Numbered from the stretch's first letter, positions 33,991 to 43,591 are shown. The stretch is 64,000 nucleotides of DNA from UBA6614 sp002433235 (GCA_002433235.1 DJHS01000047.1:62001-126000), one strand, 5' to 3'. Numbers and translations are program-made. The notes: generated by a model from the letters alone, not told the origin.

Positions 33991-35100
33991 TTAATCCTCC
34001 GGGCGATCCAACACTTGGCAAATGGCCTGATGGAAACGGCGGTTGTCGGAGTCACTGCCTAGTGTGTAGCGGATCCATTCAGGGAGTCCATAGCTGTCCA
34101 TGGGGCGTACGATGATACCCAGTTGCTTCAGTTCTTCCGTGATGACCGCCCCGTTCTCCACGTGGATGAGGATGAAGTTTCCGCCTGATCGTTGGTAGCG
34201 AATTCCCGCGCGTTCAAAGGCGATCGCAAAATAGATCGAGCCTTTGCGGTTCTGGTCTCTTGATGAATCAACATGCAGTGTGTCCTTTAGTGCAGCTTGA
34301 GCGGCGGCTTGTGCCATTGCGTTCAGGTTGAAAGGCTGCCGGATTTTTTCCAGGGCAGCGATAAATTCAGGGTGCCCCATGCCATATCCCACGCGGAGTC
34401 CAGCGAGGCCATAAATTTTCGAGAAAGTCCGCATTAAAATCAGGTTGGGATGATTGCCGGATCGCACGCGTTCGAGGATTTTTTGATGCTCTTCCTGATA
34501 TTCCGCATAGGCCTGATCGAGCACGAGCATGACATCTTCCGGGATGGTGTCGATAAGGGTTTCCAGCTCATGTTCGCGTGCTTGGGTTCCCGTGGGATTA
34601 TTGGGGTTTGCCACAAACATGATCTTTGTTTGGGGCGTGACCGCGGCGAGCATGGCATCCAAGTTGTGGGCTAATTCCCTGGCAGGCACTTCGATGACAT
34701 TGGCTCCCATCATCTTGGTGACAATTGGGTAAATGGCGAAGCAATACTGAGACACGATCACGTTATCTCCAGGGTTCAGGAGTGCGTGGGCGAGGAACTC
34801 GATGATTTCGTTGGAGCCATTGCCGAACACCAGGTTGTCCGGCTGCATTCGGTGATGCTCGGCAAGATCCTTTCGCAATTGGGTTGCGTTCCCATCCGGG
34901 TAGCGATTCATCTCCTCGGCCACACGGTTCATGGCAATGACAGCGAGCGGTGATGGCCCGAGGGGATTTTCGTTGGAGGCGACCTTGATCAGGTGTTCGG
35001 GGTAGGTGCCAATTTCCCGGGCGACATCCTCCAGCGGCCTGCCAGGAACATAGACCGGCAAACCACGGAGTGCGGGATTGAGCCTGTCGGGAATTGCCAT
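33991..35100 (-). CDS. hisC: Histidinol-phosphate aminotransferase
   Basis: 369 residues. Fold-type I aminotransferase: KVASNENPLGPSPLAVIAM, PDNLVFGNGSNEIIEFLA, FVANPNNPTGTQ, DQAYAEYQ, and the PLP lysine in RTFSKIYGLAGLRVGYG (about residue 230). The start MAIPDRLNPALRGLPVYVPG fits the family. It transaminates histidinol phosphate, with possible side activity on aromatic amino acids. No other his biosynthesis gene is nearby; the neighbours are argA and a DUF2270 gene 2 bases upstream. Confidence 0.93.
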   Translation of the reverse strand: MAIPDRLNPALRGLPVYVPGRPLEDVAREIGTYPEHLIKVASNENPLGPSPLAVIAMNRVAEEMNRYPDGNATQLRKDLAEHHRMQPDNLVFGNGSNEIIEFLAHALLNPGDNVIVSQYCFAIYPIVTKMMGANVIEVPARELAHNLDAMLAAVTPQTKIMFVANPNNPTGTQAREHELETLIDTIPEDVMLVLDQAYAEYQEEHQKILERVRSGNHPNLILMRTFSKIYGLAGLRVGYGMGHPEFIAALEKIRQPFNLNAMAQAAAQAALKDTLHVDSSRDQNRKGSIYFAIAFERAGIRYQRSGGNFILIHVENGAVITEELKQLGIIVRPMDSYGLPEWIRYTLGSDSDNRRFHQAICQVLDRPED

Positions 35101-35102
35101 GG

Positions 35103-35825
35103 TCAGCCGAGCCAGTTGGTGCGGCTGGATTTGCCGACCTCGGTAATTTCGCCGGTGGAGTTGCGTGCGATATACCAGGTGATGCTCGCCACGCAGAGAA
35201 AAGTGCTGGTCATTACCGTGGCCACAAACCAGCTGGGAATGGCGCCCACTTGCAGCGCCTTGTAGAATGTTCCGAGTGAATTGATGGTGTCCCCGTGGAT
35301 CAGGATTTTGGTGATCCAGGCGGTTAACACCATGGTAATAATGAAGGCGTAGTTGCGCTTGAGGCGGCGTCCGATGGATTCAAAAATGCTGATTTTAAAT
35401 GCGGGCACCAGCAGGTCTTCAGCCACAAGTTTGCGCCAGTTGCCTTCCAGTTTAGGCTTTTCCTGCATCAAGACAGGCATGAGAAAATGGGCCTCGAGCA
35501 TGCGCACTCGGGCGCGGAAGGCATCATAAAATCGGTAACGCCGGGCCTCGATCCACAGCATCATTAGCACAATGGCGAGGTTAAAAAAGAAGATCAGATG
35601 CGGCACGGTGCTAAAGGAAAAGGCCACGGTAAATATCGTGCCGGTAGATGTAATTGCCCATGTGGTGGTGGTGTCGAGACGCTGCCGCCAAACCATAATG
35701 CGCCCCACCTCGCCGCGATAGAAATGCGCCATCGCGGTGGTGTAATCCTGGCTGTAGACCGGCTTGGGCGCGGCCTCGGCCTCGGCTTCCTCGACCAGGA
35801 AGCTTTCCTCGTCAAATGCGGGCAT
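35103..35825 (-). CDS. DUF2270 family integral membrane protein
   Basis: 240 residues. The family landmark AMAHFYRGEVGRIMVWRQRL, then DTTTTWAITSTGTIF, lies at about residues 30-65, followed by two adjacent transmembrane segments (to about 92) and RYRFYDAFRARVRMLEAHFL. Two further hydrophobic segments are at about 165-180 and 197-215. The function of DUF2270 proteins is unknown. It lies 46 bases after recG and 2 bases before hisC on the same strand. Confidence 0.88.
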   Translation of the reverse strand: MPAFDEESFLVEEAEAEAAPKPVYSQDYTTAMAHFYRGEVGRIMVWRQRLDTTTTWAITSTGTIFTVAFSFSTVPHLIFFFNLAIVLMMLWIEARRYRFYDAFRARVRMLEAHFLMPVLMQEKPKLEGNWRKLVAEDLLVPAFKISIFESIGRRLKRNYAFIITMVLTAWITKILIHGDTINSLGTFYKALQVGAIPSWFVATVMTSTFLCVASITWYIARNSTGEITEVGKSSRTNWLG

Positions 35826-35871
35826 GCGTTACCCTAGCATGGATGGCGGGATTGGGGGAAGCCAAATGCAG

Positions 35872-37842
35872 TCAAGCTGGGTTCGTAACAGCAGCGTGCG
35901 CCTCTTGGATGAGGGCCAGATCGCGTCGCAAGTCGCCGAAACGGAAAGGTGGCAGGCCACTTTGTTCCTGGCCCAATAATTCGCCGGGGCCGCGCAATTG
36001 CAGGTCGGCTTCGGCCACCTTGAACCCGTCGGTGGTGCTCACCAATACATCCAGTCGTTCGCGGGCTTCTGGCGAGTCCTTTCCCAAAAGCAGGATGAAA
36101 TGGGAGTCATGTTGGCCGCGACCAATACGTCCGCGCAATTGATGAAGCTGGGCTAGACCGTGGATTTCAGCGTTCTCCACCAGCATGATGGTGGCATTGG
36201 GGACATCAATGCCCACCTCAATCACAGTCGTGGCTAGCAGGACGCGGATTTGTCCGTCGCGAAAACCAGCCATCACAGTCTCCTTTTCCTCGGGCTTCAG
36301 TCGGCCGTGAAGAACGCCGACCGTGTGAGGGGCAAAGGTGTCACGAAGTCGGCTGGCTTCGCGGGCGACTGCCTTTATGTTTTCCTCGGCATGTTCAACC
36401 CGGGGAAAGACCACATATGCCTGACGGCCTTCGGCAAGCTGGCTCTTGATGAAATCAATGATCTTTGGCCAGCGTTCAGGAGTTCGAGCGTGCGTGCGAA
36501 TGACGCCGCGCCCTGGTGGCATTGTATCAATGATCGAAATGTCCAGATCCCCGTAAAGGGTGAGTCCAAGTGTGCGGGGGATGGGGGTCGCGGTCATAAC
36601 CAGCAAATGTGGGTATGCCCCCTTGCGCAGAAGTTCATTACGCTGCTCAACGCCAAATTTGTGTTGTTCGTCAATCACGACAAGGCCGACATTTTCCAGC
36701 TCAAACTTGGATTGGAAAAGCGCATGCGTGCCAACAGCCAGAGTGGGTTTCTGGTCGTTGTCAAAAAGTGATGGGCCGTTGTCTGTTTCATGGTGGCTGC
36801 CTGTTTGAAGCATTACTAAGACGCCCAATGGTTCCAGCCAGCGGCGAAAATTGGCAGCATGCTGGTTGGCCAGAATTTCTGTTGGCGCCATAAGGAGTGC
36901 ATTGTATCCGCTTTCCAAAACCATGAGGATGGCCGCGGCGGAGACAACGGTTTTTCCCGAGCCTACATCACCTTGCATAAGGCGTCGCATGGGCGCTGTT
37001 CTGCAGAGGTCAGCCTTGATCTCATCAATAACCTTTTCCTGCGCCCGTGTGAGTTCGAAATCCAACGCGTTGGTAAAGGGGCGCAGGAGCGATCCGTCAC
37101 CGGAGCAATCGCGAGACTTGGCGTTGCGCTGGAGCTTGTAACGGCGGGTTTGGATGGATTTATGCAGTTCTATGAATTCATCGTAGGCCAAGCGCTGTCG
37201 GGCAGCCTCAGCTTCATCCATGCTTTCGGGGAAGTGTAGTTGCCTGACGGCTTCAGGGCGGTTGGGTAGGCCGGGTGTTTCGTGGGGGGGATTACTGATT
37301 AATTCTTTAAATTTATTTACTATCTGCCAGGCGAGTTGACGCATCCATCGCTGAGATAGGCCTTCGGTCAAGGGATAGATTGGCACGATGCGATTGAGGT
37401 GAATGAGTGTTTCTTCGTCATCCCTGTACACCTCGGTTTCAGGATGGTCCATTGTTTTGGGCTTGAGTGAAGATAATTTCCCAAAGGCGAGAACCTCGTC
37501 GTCGGTTTTAAAGTAGTTCTCCATGTAGGGCATGTTCCACCAGCGCAAGTGGAGTCGGGCTGTGCTGTCATCAATCACACACTCGAATACCGATCGGCGT
37601 CCGCCACGAAATCGCTTCACGCCCCGCGTTACCACTTTGCCTCTGCAGAGCTGAGTATTTTGATCCGTTAACTCATTTATGGACAATAGGTTGCGCCGGT
37701 CCTCATATCGGCGTGGTTTTTGAAGGAGAAGATCGGAGACAGTCGTCAGATTAAGTCGCTTGAGCTGCTCGGCGCGGTCCGTTCCCACTCTGGGAAGGCT
37801 GTCAAGGGGCAGATCAAGAGGTGATGTATCGGCGGAGGACAC
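35872..37842 (-). CDS. recG: ATP-dependent DNA helicase RecG
   Basis: 656 residues from a GTG at 37842 (SSADTSPLDLPLDSLPRVG). An ATG further upstream at 37941 is open but would overlap the divergent gene. The N-terminal wedge/OB region is followed by helicase motifs: Walker A GDVGSGKTVVSAAA, DEQHKFG, VMTATPIPRTLGLTLYGDLD, VLHGRLKPEEKETVM, and the motif VI/TRG region EIHGLAQLHQLRGRIGRG. RecG regresses stalled forks and processes R-loops. The C-terminal FRFGDLRRDLALIQEAHAA is intact. Confidence 0.96.
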   Translation of the reverse strand: MSSADTSPLDLPLDSLPRVGTDRAEQLKRLNLTTVSDLLLQKPRRYEDRRNLLSINELTDQNTQLCRGKVVTRGVKRFRGGRRSVFECVIDDSTARLHLRWWNMPYMENYFKTDDEVLAFGKLSSLKPKTMDHPETEVYRDDEETLIHLNRIVPIYPLTEGLSQRWMRQLAWQIVNKFKELISNPPHETPGLPNRPEAVRQLHFPESMDEAEAARQRLAYDEFIELHKSIQTRRYKLQRNAKSRDCSGDGSLLRPFTNALDFELTRAQEKVIDEIKADLCRTAPMRRLMQGDVGSGKTVVSAAAILMVLESGYNALLMAPTEILANQHAANFRRWLEPLGVLVMLQTGSHHETDNGPSLFDNDQKPTLAVGTHALFQSKFELENVGLVVIDEQHKFGVEQRNELLRKGAYPHLLVMTATPIPRTLGLTLYGDLDISIIDTMPPGRGVIRTHARTPERWPKIIDFIKSQLAEGRQAYVVFPRVEHAEENIKAVAREASRLRDTFAPHTVGVLHGRLKPEEKETVMAGFRDGQIRVLLATTVIEVGIDVPNATIMLVENAEIHGLAQLHQLRGRIGRGQHDSHFILLLGKDSPEARERLDVLVSTTDGFKVAEADLQLRGPGELLGQEQSGLPPFRFGDLRRDLALIQEAHAAVTNPA

Positions 37843-37939
37843 GGTGCCGTTATACGGGGCGGAGCCATTAGGCAAAGCCCGAATTGTTCGCACACATTTG
37901 TCTTTGCACGAGAAGCTGGAATCCGCATTCTGCCGCCAC

Positions 37940-38542
37940 ATGGCGCACGAACCAGATGCTTCCGAGCTGCTTTGGCAAAGTTATGGGGCGGTTTTTCGCG
38001 GCTTTGATGATCTTACCCTAGCGCGATGGATGGCGCAGACACTGGGTCAGTTGCAGGGAGGAATTTGGCGTTTGTCGCACCCGTTGCTGGCGTCGTACCG
38101 CCTAGCTGCGCAGGTGGCCAACGAACGCCAGATTTGGCATCAACGGATGGTTAATGCACCGGCGGATTACCCTCAAGTTGATTGTTGTCGTGCGCCATTG
38201 GTGCCGATGGTTACGCGCGACCTGCTGGACAGCGGCCTCATTTGTCTCCATTGCAATGGCACCGCAGTGAGTTTGAATAACTTGGGCCAATATCAGGGCG
38301 CGCTGGTAAAGTGGGCCAAAGCGTACCAGCCTGTTCATGACGTGGCGCATTGGGATGATGTTAGGCGCTCGGCTGGTGGTGACTACGATCAGGCATTCGA
38401 ACAGGCGGCGGACGAAGCAGAGCGATTGTTGGCCCAGTTGGGGGCGGATTTAACTGCGCCGTTATTGGAGCTGTTCCCGGCGGTGATTTGGGAGGATCAG
38501 GATGAGTGTCTTCAGGTGCGCCCCGAGGATATTCCTTGTTAA
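37940..38542 (+). CDS. Uncharacterised protein with CxxC motif
   Basis: 200 residues from ATG 37940, chosen over an upstream extension because that part overlaps recG and reads as non-coding. The protein is soluble and acidic. It contains DCCRAPLVPMVTRDL and GLICLHCNGTAVSLNNLG (about residues 98-122), in which a CC pair and a CxxC could bind a metal. A helical region, DYDQAFEQAADEAERLLAQL, follows. The last residue is Cys. I do not recognise a family. It diverges from recG (97-base gap) and overlaps the convergent M42 peptidase gene by 4 bases. Confidence 0.75.
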   Translation: MAHEPDASELLWQSYGAVFRGFDDLTLARWMAQTLGQLQGGIWRLSHPLLASYRLAAQVANERQIWHQRMVNAPADYPQVDCCRAPLVPMVTRDLLDSGLICLHCNGTAVSLNNLGQYQGALVKWAKAYQPVHDVAHWDDVRRSAGGDYDQAFEQAADEAERLLAQLGADLTAPLLELFPAVIWEDQDECLQVRPEDIPC

Positions 38543-39609
38543 ATTTTCACCTTGAACTCCTCCCCCCTTTTCACTGACTCCGCGAAGCCGGCCATGAGCT
38601 TTGGGATTTGCTCGAGGTCCTTGAGGTTCACCACTTCGACCGGCGAGTGCATGTAGCGGTTGGGGAGGCTGATGAGGGCGCTGGGGATGCCGCCGCGGGT
38701 CCAGAAAATGACGTCGGTGTCGGTGCCGCTGGTGGCGCTGACGGTCTCGTGCTGGAGGGGGATGCGGAGTTTCTTGGCGACGGCCTCGATGCGCTTGACG
38801 ACCTCTGGGTGGTTGCATGTGCCGTGGGTGATGGTGGGGCCGGCGCCCATCTTGACGTCGCCGTGGGTGCTCTGGGCGATGGTGGGGTAGTCGGTGGCGT
38901 GGGTGACATCGACGACAAGCGCGACGGCGGGCTCCAGCGCGTAGGCGATCTGGCGCGCGCCGAAGAGGCCGACTTCCTCCTGGGTGTTGGAGACGGCGCA
39001 GACCTCGACGTTCAGTTTCTTTTTCGACTCGCTTAAAAGACGGAGGGCCTCGGCGACGGCAAAGGTGCCGATGCGGTTGTCGAAGGCGCGGGCGACGGCG
39101 AGGTTGCCGTGGAGGATCTCAAAGTCCTGATTGACGGTGATGGGGTCGCCGACGCGGACGCGGCGCTCGGCGGCCTTGCGGGTGGCGGAGCCGATGTCGA
39201 TGAACAGCTCGTGGATCTTCGGCACCTTGGGCTCGCCGTCGACCTTGGTCATGTGCGGCGGCGGGTGGCCGATGACGCCCTTCACGGGGCCCTTGGCGGC
39301 GTGGATGGTGACGCGCTGGGCCTTGCTGACGATGGCATCGACGCCGCCGAGGCGCTTGACGTAGATGAAGCCGTTGTCGTCGATGTAGTTGACGGAGAGG
39401 GCGATTTCGTCGGCGTGGCCGGCGAGCATGACGCGTGGGCCGCCGCCCTTGTTGAGCGTGGCGACGCAGTTGCCGTAGGCGTCGGAGGTAGTCTCGTCGG
39501 CGAACTGGCTGACGTAGTCGAGCCACACGCGCTGGCCGCGCGTCTCGTAACTGACGGGGCTGGGAGTGTTAACGAGGGTCTCGAGGAATTCCAGGGAAGC
39601 CGTGCGCAT
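38539..39609 (-). CDS. M42 family metallo-aminopeptidase
   Basis: 356 residues. The di-metal peptidase pattern is complete: MLAGHADEIALSV (His and Asp ligands, about residues 62-74), VARAFDNRIGTFAV (bridging Asp), VSNTQEEVGLFGARQ (catalytic and ligand Glu pair), VVDVTHATDYP and the late RYMHSPVEVVNL. PPPHMTKVDGEPKVP is a further family block. Such tetrahedral aminopeptidases or glutamyl/endoglucanase-annotated enzymes trim peptides in the cytoplasm. It is isolated, and lies at the left boundary of the GC-rich part of the window. Confidence 0.95.
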   Translation of the reverse strand: MRTASLEFLETLVNTPSPVSYETRGQRVWLDYVSQFADETTSDAYGNCVATLNKGGGPRVMLAGHADEIALSVNYIDDNGFIYVKRLGGVDAIVSKAQRVTIHAAKGPVKGVIGHPPPHMTKVDGEPKVPKIHELFIDIGSATRKAAERRVRVGDPITVNQDFEILHGNLAVARAFDNRIGTFAVAEALRLLSESKKKLNVEVCAVSNTQEEVGLFGARQIAYALEPAVALVVDVTHATDYPTIAQSTHGDVKMGAGPTITHGTCNHPEVVKRIEAVAKKLRIPLQHETVSATSGTDTDVIFWTRGGIPSALISLPNRYMHSPVEVVNLKDLEQIPKLMAGFAESVKRGEEFKVKI

Positions 39610-39676
39610 GGGGGAGGGTTACGGGAAGGAGCCGGGGATGTCGAGTTTATCAACTCCTTCGGTGTGCCGGTGATGT

Positions 39677-39726
39677 TGTAGCCCGGGCCGGTGGCCCGGG
39701 AGTGGGGTCACCAGCCCCATCCACAG
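39677..39726. repeat. REP-like double hairpin, copy 1
   Basis: TGTAG, then hairpin one CCCGGGCC-GGT-GGCCCGGG (39682-39700), then hairpin two TGGGG-TCACCAG-CCCCA (39703-39719). It sits in the divergent gap between the M42 peptidase and proB. Copy 2 lies at 46058-46106 with the same layout and loop but different stem bases. Confidence 0.7.
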
Positions 39727-39784
39727 CAACCATCATCCACGTCCGTCTCGACTCACCTTCCCCCATCTGTTACCAACTCCGCCC

Positions 39785-40852
39785 ATGCGGGCCAAATTGC
39801 GCGACGCCTTATTGATCGTGCTGAAGCTGGGCACCGGCATCCTGACGGACCGGCGCAACCGGCTGGCGGCGGGGCGTGTGCGGCGGCTGGTGGGGCAGGT
39901 GGCGCGCGCGCGCAAGGCGGGGCACGAGGTGGTGGTGGTGACGTCCGGCGCGGTGGGCGCGGGCATGGAGGCTCTGGGGCTGGAGCGAATGCCCGGGCGA
40001 CTGGAGGATTTGCAGGCGTGTGCGGCGGTGGGGCAGTCGCGGCTGATGGCGGTGTATCAGGAGATGTTCGGCGCGGCGGGGCTGCGCGTGGGGCAGGTGC
40101 TTTTGACACACGACGACTTGGCGCATCACGACCGGCACTTGAATGCACGCAACACGCTGATGGCGCTGCTGGACCGCGGCATCGTGCCGATCATCAACGA
40201 GAATGACGCGGTGTCGTTCACCGAGCTGACGGTGGGGGACAACGACCGGCTGTCGGCTCTGGTGGCTGCGTTGTTGCCGACGGATTTGCTGGTGGTTCTG
40301 ACGACGGCGGAGGGGGTGGTGCGGAATTTCGGCAAACCGAATGCGCGGCTGATCTCGACGGTGCGGAAGATTGACGGATCGATCCGGCGACATGCGCGCG
40401 GGACACAGAGCCGGACGAGCATTGGCGGGATGGCGTCGAAGCTGGATGCGGCAGAGACAGCAATGCGATCGGGCATCCCGATGGTGATTGCGTCGGGCAC
40501 GCGCGGCGGGACGCTGGCAAAGATTTTAAAAGGCGAAAAGGTGGGGACGTTGTTTATGCCGGCGGAGCGGATGAAGGGGCGCAAGCGGTGGATCGCGTTT
40601 TTTCATCACCCAAAGGGGACGCTGGTGGTGGACGATGGGGCGAAGGAGGCATTGCGGAAGCGGGGCAAGAGCCTGTTGCTGCCGGGCGTGGCACGGAGCG
40701 AGGGGGAATTCGCGGCGGGCGACGTGGTGAAGGTTTGCGACACGGACGGAACGGAGTTTGCGCAGGGCATCGCGCGGGCATCGCGCGCGGATTTGGAAAA
40801 CGGCGAGGCGGCAAAGGTGGTGGTGCACCGGGATGACTTGGTGGTTCTCTGA
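39785..40852 (+). CDS. proB: Glutamate 5-kinase with PUA domain
   Basis: 355 residues. An amino-acid-kinase domain (IVLKLGTGILTD, VVVVTSGAVGAGMEAL, VPIINENDAVSFTEL, DNDRLSALVAALL) fills residues 1-255, and a PUA domain occupies about 275-350 (GTLVVDDGAKEALRKRGKSL). It phosphorylates glutamate, the first step to proline, and feeds ProA. The signature SRTSIGGMASKLDAAETAM is intact. Its stop overlaps the mazG start (TGATG), making a proB-mazG-M29 peptidase unit. Confidence 0.96.
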   Translation: MRAKLRDALLIVLKLGTGILTDRRNRLAAGRVRRLVGQVARARKAGHEVVVVTSGAVGAGMEALGLERMPGRLEDLQACAAVGQSRLMAVYQEMFGAAGLRVGQVLLTHDDLAHHDRHLNARNTLMALLDRGIVPIINENDAVSFTELTVGDNDRLSALVAALLPTDLLVVLTTAEGVVRNFGKPNARLISTVRKIDGSIRRHARGTQSRTSIGGMASKLDAAETAMRSGIPMVIASGTRGGTLAKILKGEKVGTLFMPAERMKGRKRWIAFFHHPKGTLVVDDGAKEALRKRGKSLLLPGVARSEGEFAAGDVVKVCDTDGTEFAQGIARASRADLENGEAAKVVVHRDDLVVL

Positions 40853-41520
40853 TGGCGAAGCGGAAGCCCATTGAGGAATTGCGGCGGGTGATGGCGCTTC
40901 TGCGAGCGCCGGATGGGTGTCCGTGGGATCGCGAGCAGGATCACATGAGCATCCGATTGTGCGCGGTGGAGGAGGTTTACGAACTGGTGGATGCCATCGA
41001 GGCTGCTGACGACGGGGAGATGGTGGAGGAGCTGGGCGACCTGCTGTTGCAGGTGGTATTCCATGCGCAGATGGCGAGCGAGCGCGGGGCGTTTGACTTT
41101 GATGCGGTGGCGGAGCAAATCACGGACAAATTGGTGCGGCGGCATCCGCACGTATTCGGCGACACGAACGTGAAGGACGTGGACGCGGTGTGGACGCAGT
41201 GGGAGAAGATCAAGCAGTCGGAGAAGGCGGGCACGCGGCATGAGCGTCGGTCGGTGTTTGATGGAATCCCACGACATTTGCCGGCGTTGATGCGGGCGCA
41301 TGAGGTAGCGAAGAAGGCGCGCAAGCAGGGGCTGCTGGCGCAAGGGCGCAAGGGCGGCGGAAAGGCGGCGCTGGGGGCGGAGTTGTTCCGGCTGGCGCAA
41401 CGGGCGCAGGCGAACGGTTGGTCGGCGGAGGAGCTACTGCGCGCGGAGACGTCCAAGCGCGAGCGAGCGTTGCGGCGCCAGGAACGCAAGCGCGCTGGAC
41501 AAACGAAGCGAAGCACGTAA
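40852..41520 (+). CDS. mazG: Nucleoside triphosphate pyrophosphohydrolase MazG
   Basis: 222 residues, somewhat shorter than the tandem-domain E. coli form. The motif RAPDGCPWDREQDHMSIR opens the MazG domain, followed by the metal-binding EEVYELVDAIEAAD and EELGDLLLQVVFHAQMA helices and a C-terminal partial repeat ending in a very basic tail (RERALRRQERKRAGQTKRST). It hydrolyses NTPs to NMP and pyrophosphate, cleansing non-canonical nucleotides or moderating ppGpp-type signals. Coupled to proB upstream. Confidence 0.93.
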   Translation: MAKRKPIEELRRVMALLRAPDGCPWDREQDHMSIRLCAVEEVYELVDAIEAADDGEMVEELGDLLLQVVFHAQMASERGAFDFDAVAEQITDKLVRRHPHVFGDTNVKDVDAVWTQWEKIKQSEKAGTRHERRSVFDGIPRHLPALMRAHEVAKKARKQGLLAQGRKGGGKAALGAELFRLAQRAQANGWSAEELLRAETSKRERALRRQERKRAGQTKRST

Positions 41521-41532
41521 ACGTCCCCGCGT

Positions 41533-42645
41533 ATGAGTGACCCGCGTTACGACAAGCTGGCGAAGCTGCTGATCGAGTATTCCTGCGAACTGAAGAAGGG
41601 GGAGGCGGTGTTCATCGACCTGAGCGACGTGCCCGACGGCATGGGGGTGGCGCTGGCCCGAGCGGCGCGCAAGGCGGGCGGCGTGCCCCTGATCGAGGTG
41701 CGGCGGTCGCGAATCGTTCGGGAAATGCTGCGCGGCACGAACGAGGCGCACGCGTCGATGGTGCGCGATGTGGAGCTATACCGCATGAAAAAGGTGCAGG
41801 CGTACGTGGCCATTCGCGGCGCGGAAAACACCAGTGAGCTGAGCGACGTGCCGAGCAAGACGATGCAGCTTTACTCGAAGACGATGCGGCCGCTGCTGAA
41901 TTATCGCGTGAACAAGACGAAGTGGGTGGTGCTGCGCTGGCCGACGCCGAGCATGGCGCAAAGCGCGAACATGAGCACGGAGGCGTTTGAGGATTTTTAC
42001 TTCGACGTGTGTACGTTCGACTACCGCAAGCTGCAGAAGGCGATGAAACCGCTGGCGCGCCGGATGGCCAAGGCGAAACACGTGCGCTTGACGGGGCCGG
42101 GGACGGATTTGGAGTTCAGCATCGCGGGCATGCCGGCCATCCCGTGCGGGGGCGACCGGAACATTCCCGACGGCGAGGTGTTCAGCTGCCCGACGAAGAA
42201 GTCTTGCAACGGCGTGATCCAGTTCAACACGCCGTCACTGTACGCGGGCACGAAGTTTGAGAACGTGCGGCTGGAGTTGAAGGACGGCAAGGTGGTGAAC
42301 GCCACCGGCAACAACACGAAAAAGCTCAACGAGATTCTCGATACCGACCCGGGCGCGCGCTACATCGGCGAATTTTCGCTGGGGCTCAACCCGTTCATCG
42401 AGAACCCGATGTGTGACATTCTGTTCGACGAGAAGATCACCGGCTCGTTGCATTTCACGCCCGGCCAGGCCTACGAGGAATGCGACAACGGCAATCGCAG
42501 CGCTGTGCACTGGGACATGGTGCTCATCCAGCGCAAGAGCTGGGGCGGCGGCGAGGTGTGGTTCGACGGCGATCTGATCCGCAAAGACGGCCTGTTCGTG
42601 GTCAAGGACCTGCTGCCGCTGAACCCGAAGAACCTCAAGAAGTAG
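41533..42645 (+). CDS. M29 family aminopeptidase
   Basis: 370 residues. The family N-terminus YDKLAKLLIEYSCELKKGEA is followed by AGGVPLIEVRR, the metal-ligand region around GGDRNIPDGEVFSCPTK (Glu), ARYIGEFSLGLNP (Glu), LHFTPGQAYEECDNGNRSAV and SAVHWDMVLIQRK (His/Asp). These dimeric metallo-exopeptidases (AmpS/PepS/AmpT type) release N-terminal residues in the cytoplasm. It follows mazG by 12 bases and converges with the LysR gene with no gap. Confidence 0.93.
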   Translation: MSDPRYDKLAKLLIEYSCELKKGEAVFIDLSDVPDGMGVALARAARKAGGVPLIEVRRSRIVREMLRGTNEAHASMVRDVELYRMKKVQAYVAIRGAENTSELSDVPSKTMQLYSKTMRPLLNYRVNKTKWVVLRWPTPSMAQSANMSTEAFEDFYFDVCTFDYRKLQKAMKPLARRMAKAKHVRLTGPGTDLEFSIAGMPAIPCGGDRNIPDGEVFSCPTKKSCNGVIQFNTPSLYAGTKFENVRLELKDGKVVNATGNNTKKLNEILDTDPGARYIGEFSLGLNPFIENPMCDILFDEKITGSLHFTPGQAYEECDNGNRSAVHWDMVLIQRKSWGGGEVWFDGDLIRKDGLFVVKDLLPLNPKNLKK

Positions 42646-43524
42646 TCACTGCGCCTTCACCATCTCGATGAACTCCTTCATCGCAGGGCTGAGGATCTTG
42701 TTGGCGTTGTGGACGGCGGCCAGTGGGCGGAAGTGATCCTCGTCGGCGATTTTCACCTGGGTGATGGTTTTCTTTGACACCTCCTGCGCAACGGTACTCT
42801 TGGGGACGATGGAGATGCCGGCGTCGATTTCCACGGCACGCTTGACGGTCTCAATATTGTCGAACTCCATCACATGATTCACGACGATATCGCGGTCGCG
42901 CAGGATTTTGTCGATGGCGCGGCGGGTGGGGATGTCGGGCTCAAAGCCGATAAACTTGTGTCCGTTGATTTCCTCGAGCTTCAGTTTCTTCTTGGCGGCC
43001 AGCGTGTGGCCTGGATGGCAAATGAGCACGAGCAGGTCGTCTCGCAGCGGAATGGTCTCGAAGCGGCCGTCCTTCGTCGGATAGGCGACGAGGCCAATGT
43101 CGACGGCGTTGGAGAGGATGTCCTCGTACAACTGGCTGGCGCGCCGGTACTCGACGGAGAGATTGACGGTGGGGTGCTTCTTTAAAAACGCGCGCTGGAA
43201 CGGCGGCAACTCGTGCAGTCCAATGCTGTAGATGGTGCCAATGCGAATGGTGCCGGAGACGATGTTTCGGATTTCCTGAATCTGGTGCTGAAGTGACTCG
43301 TATGACTGGACGATCTGCTTGCTGGCGTCATAAAGCGCCTGGCCCTCGCGGGTGAGTCCAAATTTCTTCTTGCTGCGCTCAATGAGACGAACGTTGAAAT
43401 GGCGCTCGAGCGAACTGATCTGCTGGCTGACGGCGGACTGCGTGACGCCGTTGATGTTGGCGGCCTTGGTGAAATTGCCGGTCTCGGTGAGGTCGCAGAA
43501 GACCTTTAGGGTTTCTATCTGCAC
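42646..43524 (-). CDS. LysR-type transcriptional regulator
   Basis: 292 residues. A winged helix-turn-helix occupies about 1-60 (LKVFCDLTETGNFTKAANIN, then QSAVSQQISSLERHFNVRLI). The periplasmic-binding-protein-like effector domain runs from about 88 to the end (TIRIGTIYSIGLHELPPFQR, LRDDLLVLICHPGHTL). The subtype resembles the CysB/Cbl-CysL group. No divergently transcribed target is adjacent: upstream lies cdd on the same strand, so the regulon is not evident. Confidence 0.92.
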   Translation of the reverse strand: MQIETLKVFCDLTETGNFTKAANINGVTQSAVSQQISSLERHFNVRLIERSKKKFGLTREGQALYDASKQIVQSYESLQHQIQEIRNIVSGTIRIGTIYSIGLHELPPFQRAFLKKHPTVNLSVEYRRASQLYEDILSNAVDIGLVAYPTKDGRFETIPLRDDLLVLICHPGHTLAAKKKLKLEEINGHKFIGFEPDIPTRRAIDKILRDRDIVVNHVMEFDNIETVKRAVEIDAGISIVPKSTVAQEVSKKTITQVKIADEDHFRPLAAVHNANKILSPAMKEFIEMVKAQ

Positions 43525-43591
43525 ACGGGGATGGAATCAGGTTTGCTTATGATGTCAAGCGCTTTTTTAAAGAGTGATCAGTTTTTTGTAA

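Noticed and set aside
39691..40206. 171-residue Gly/Ala-rich plus-strand open frame
   Set aside because: Same-strand frame shadow over the proB 5-prime part, which has clear kinase motifs in another frame.
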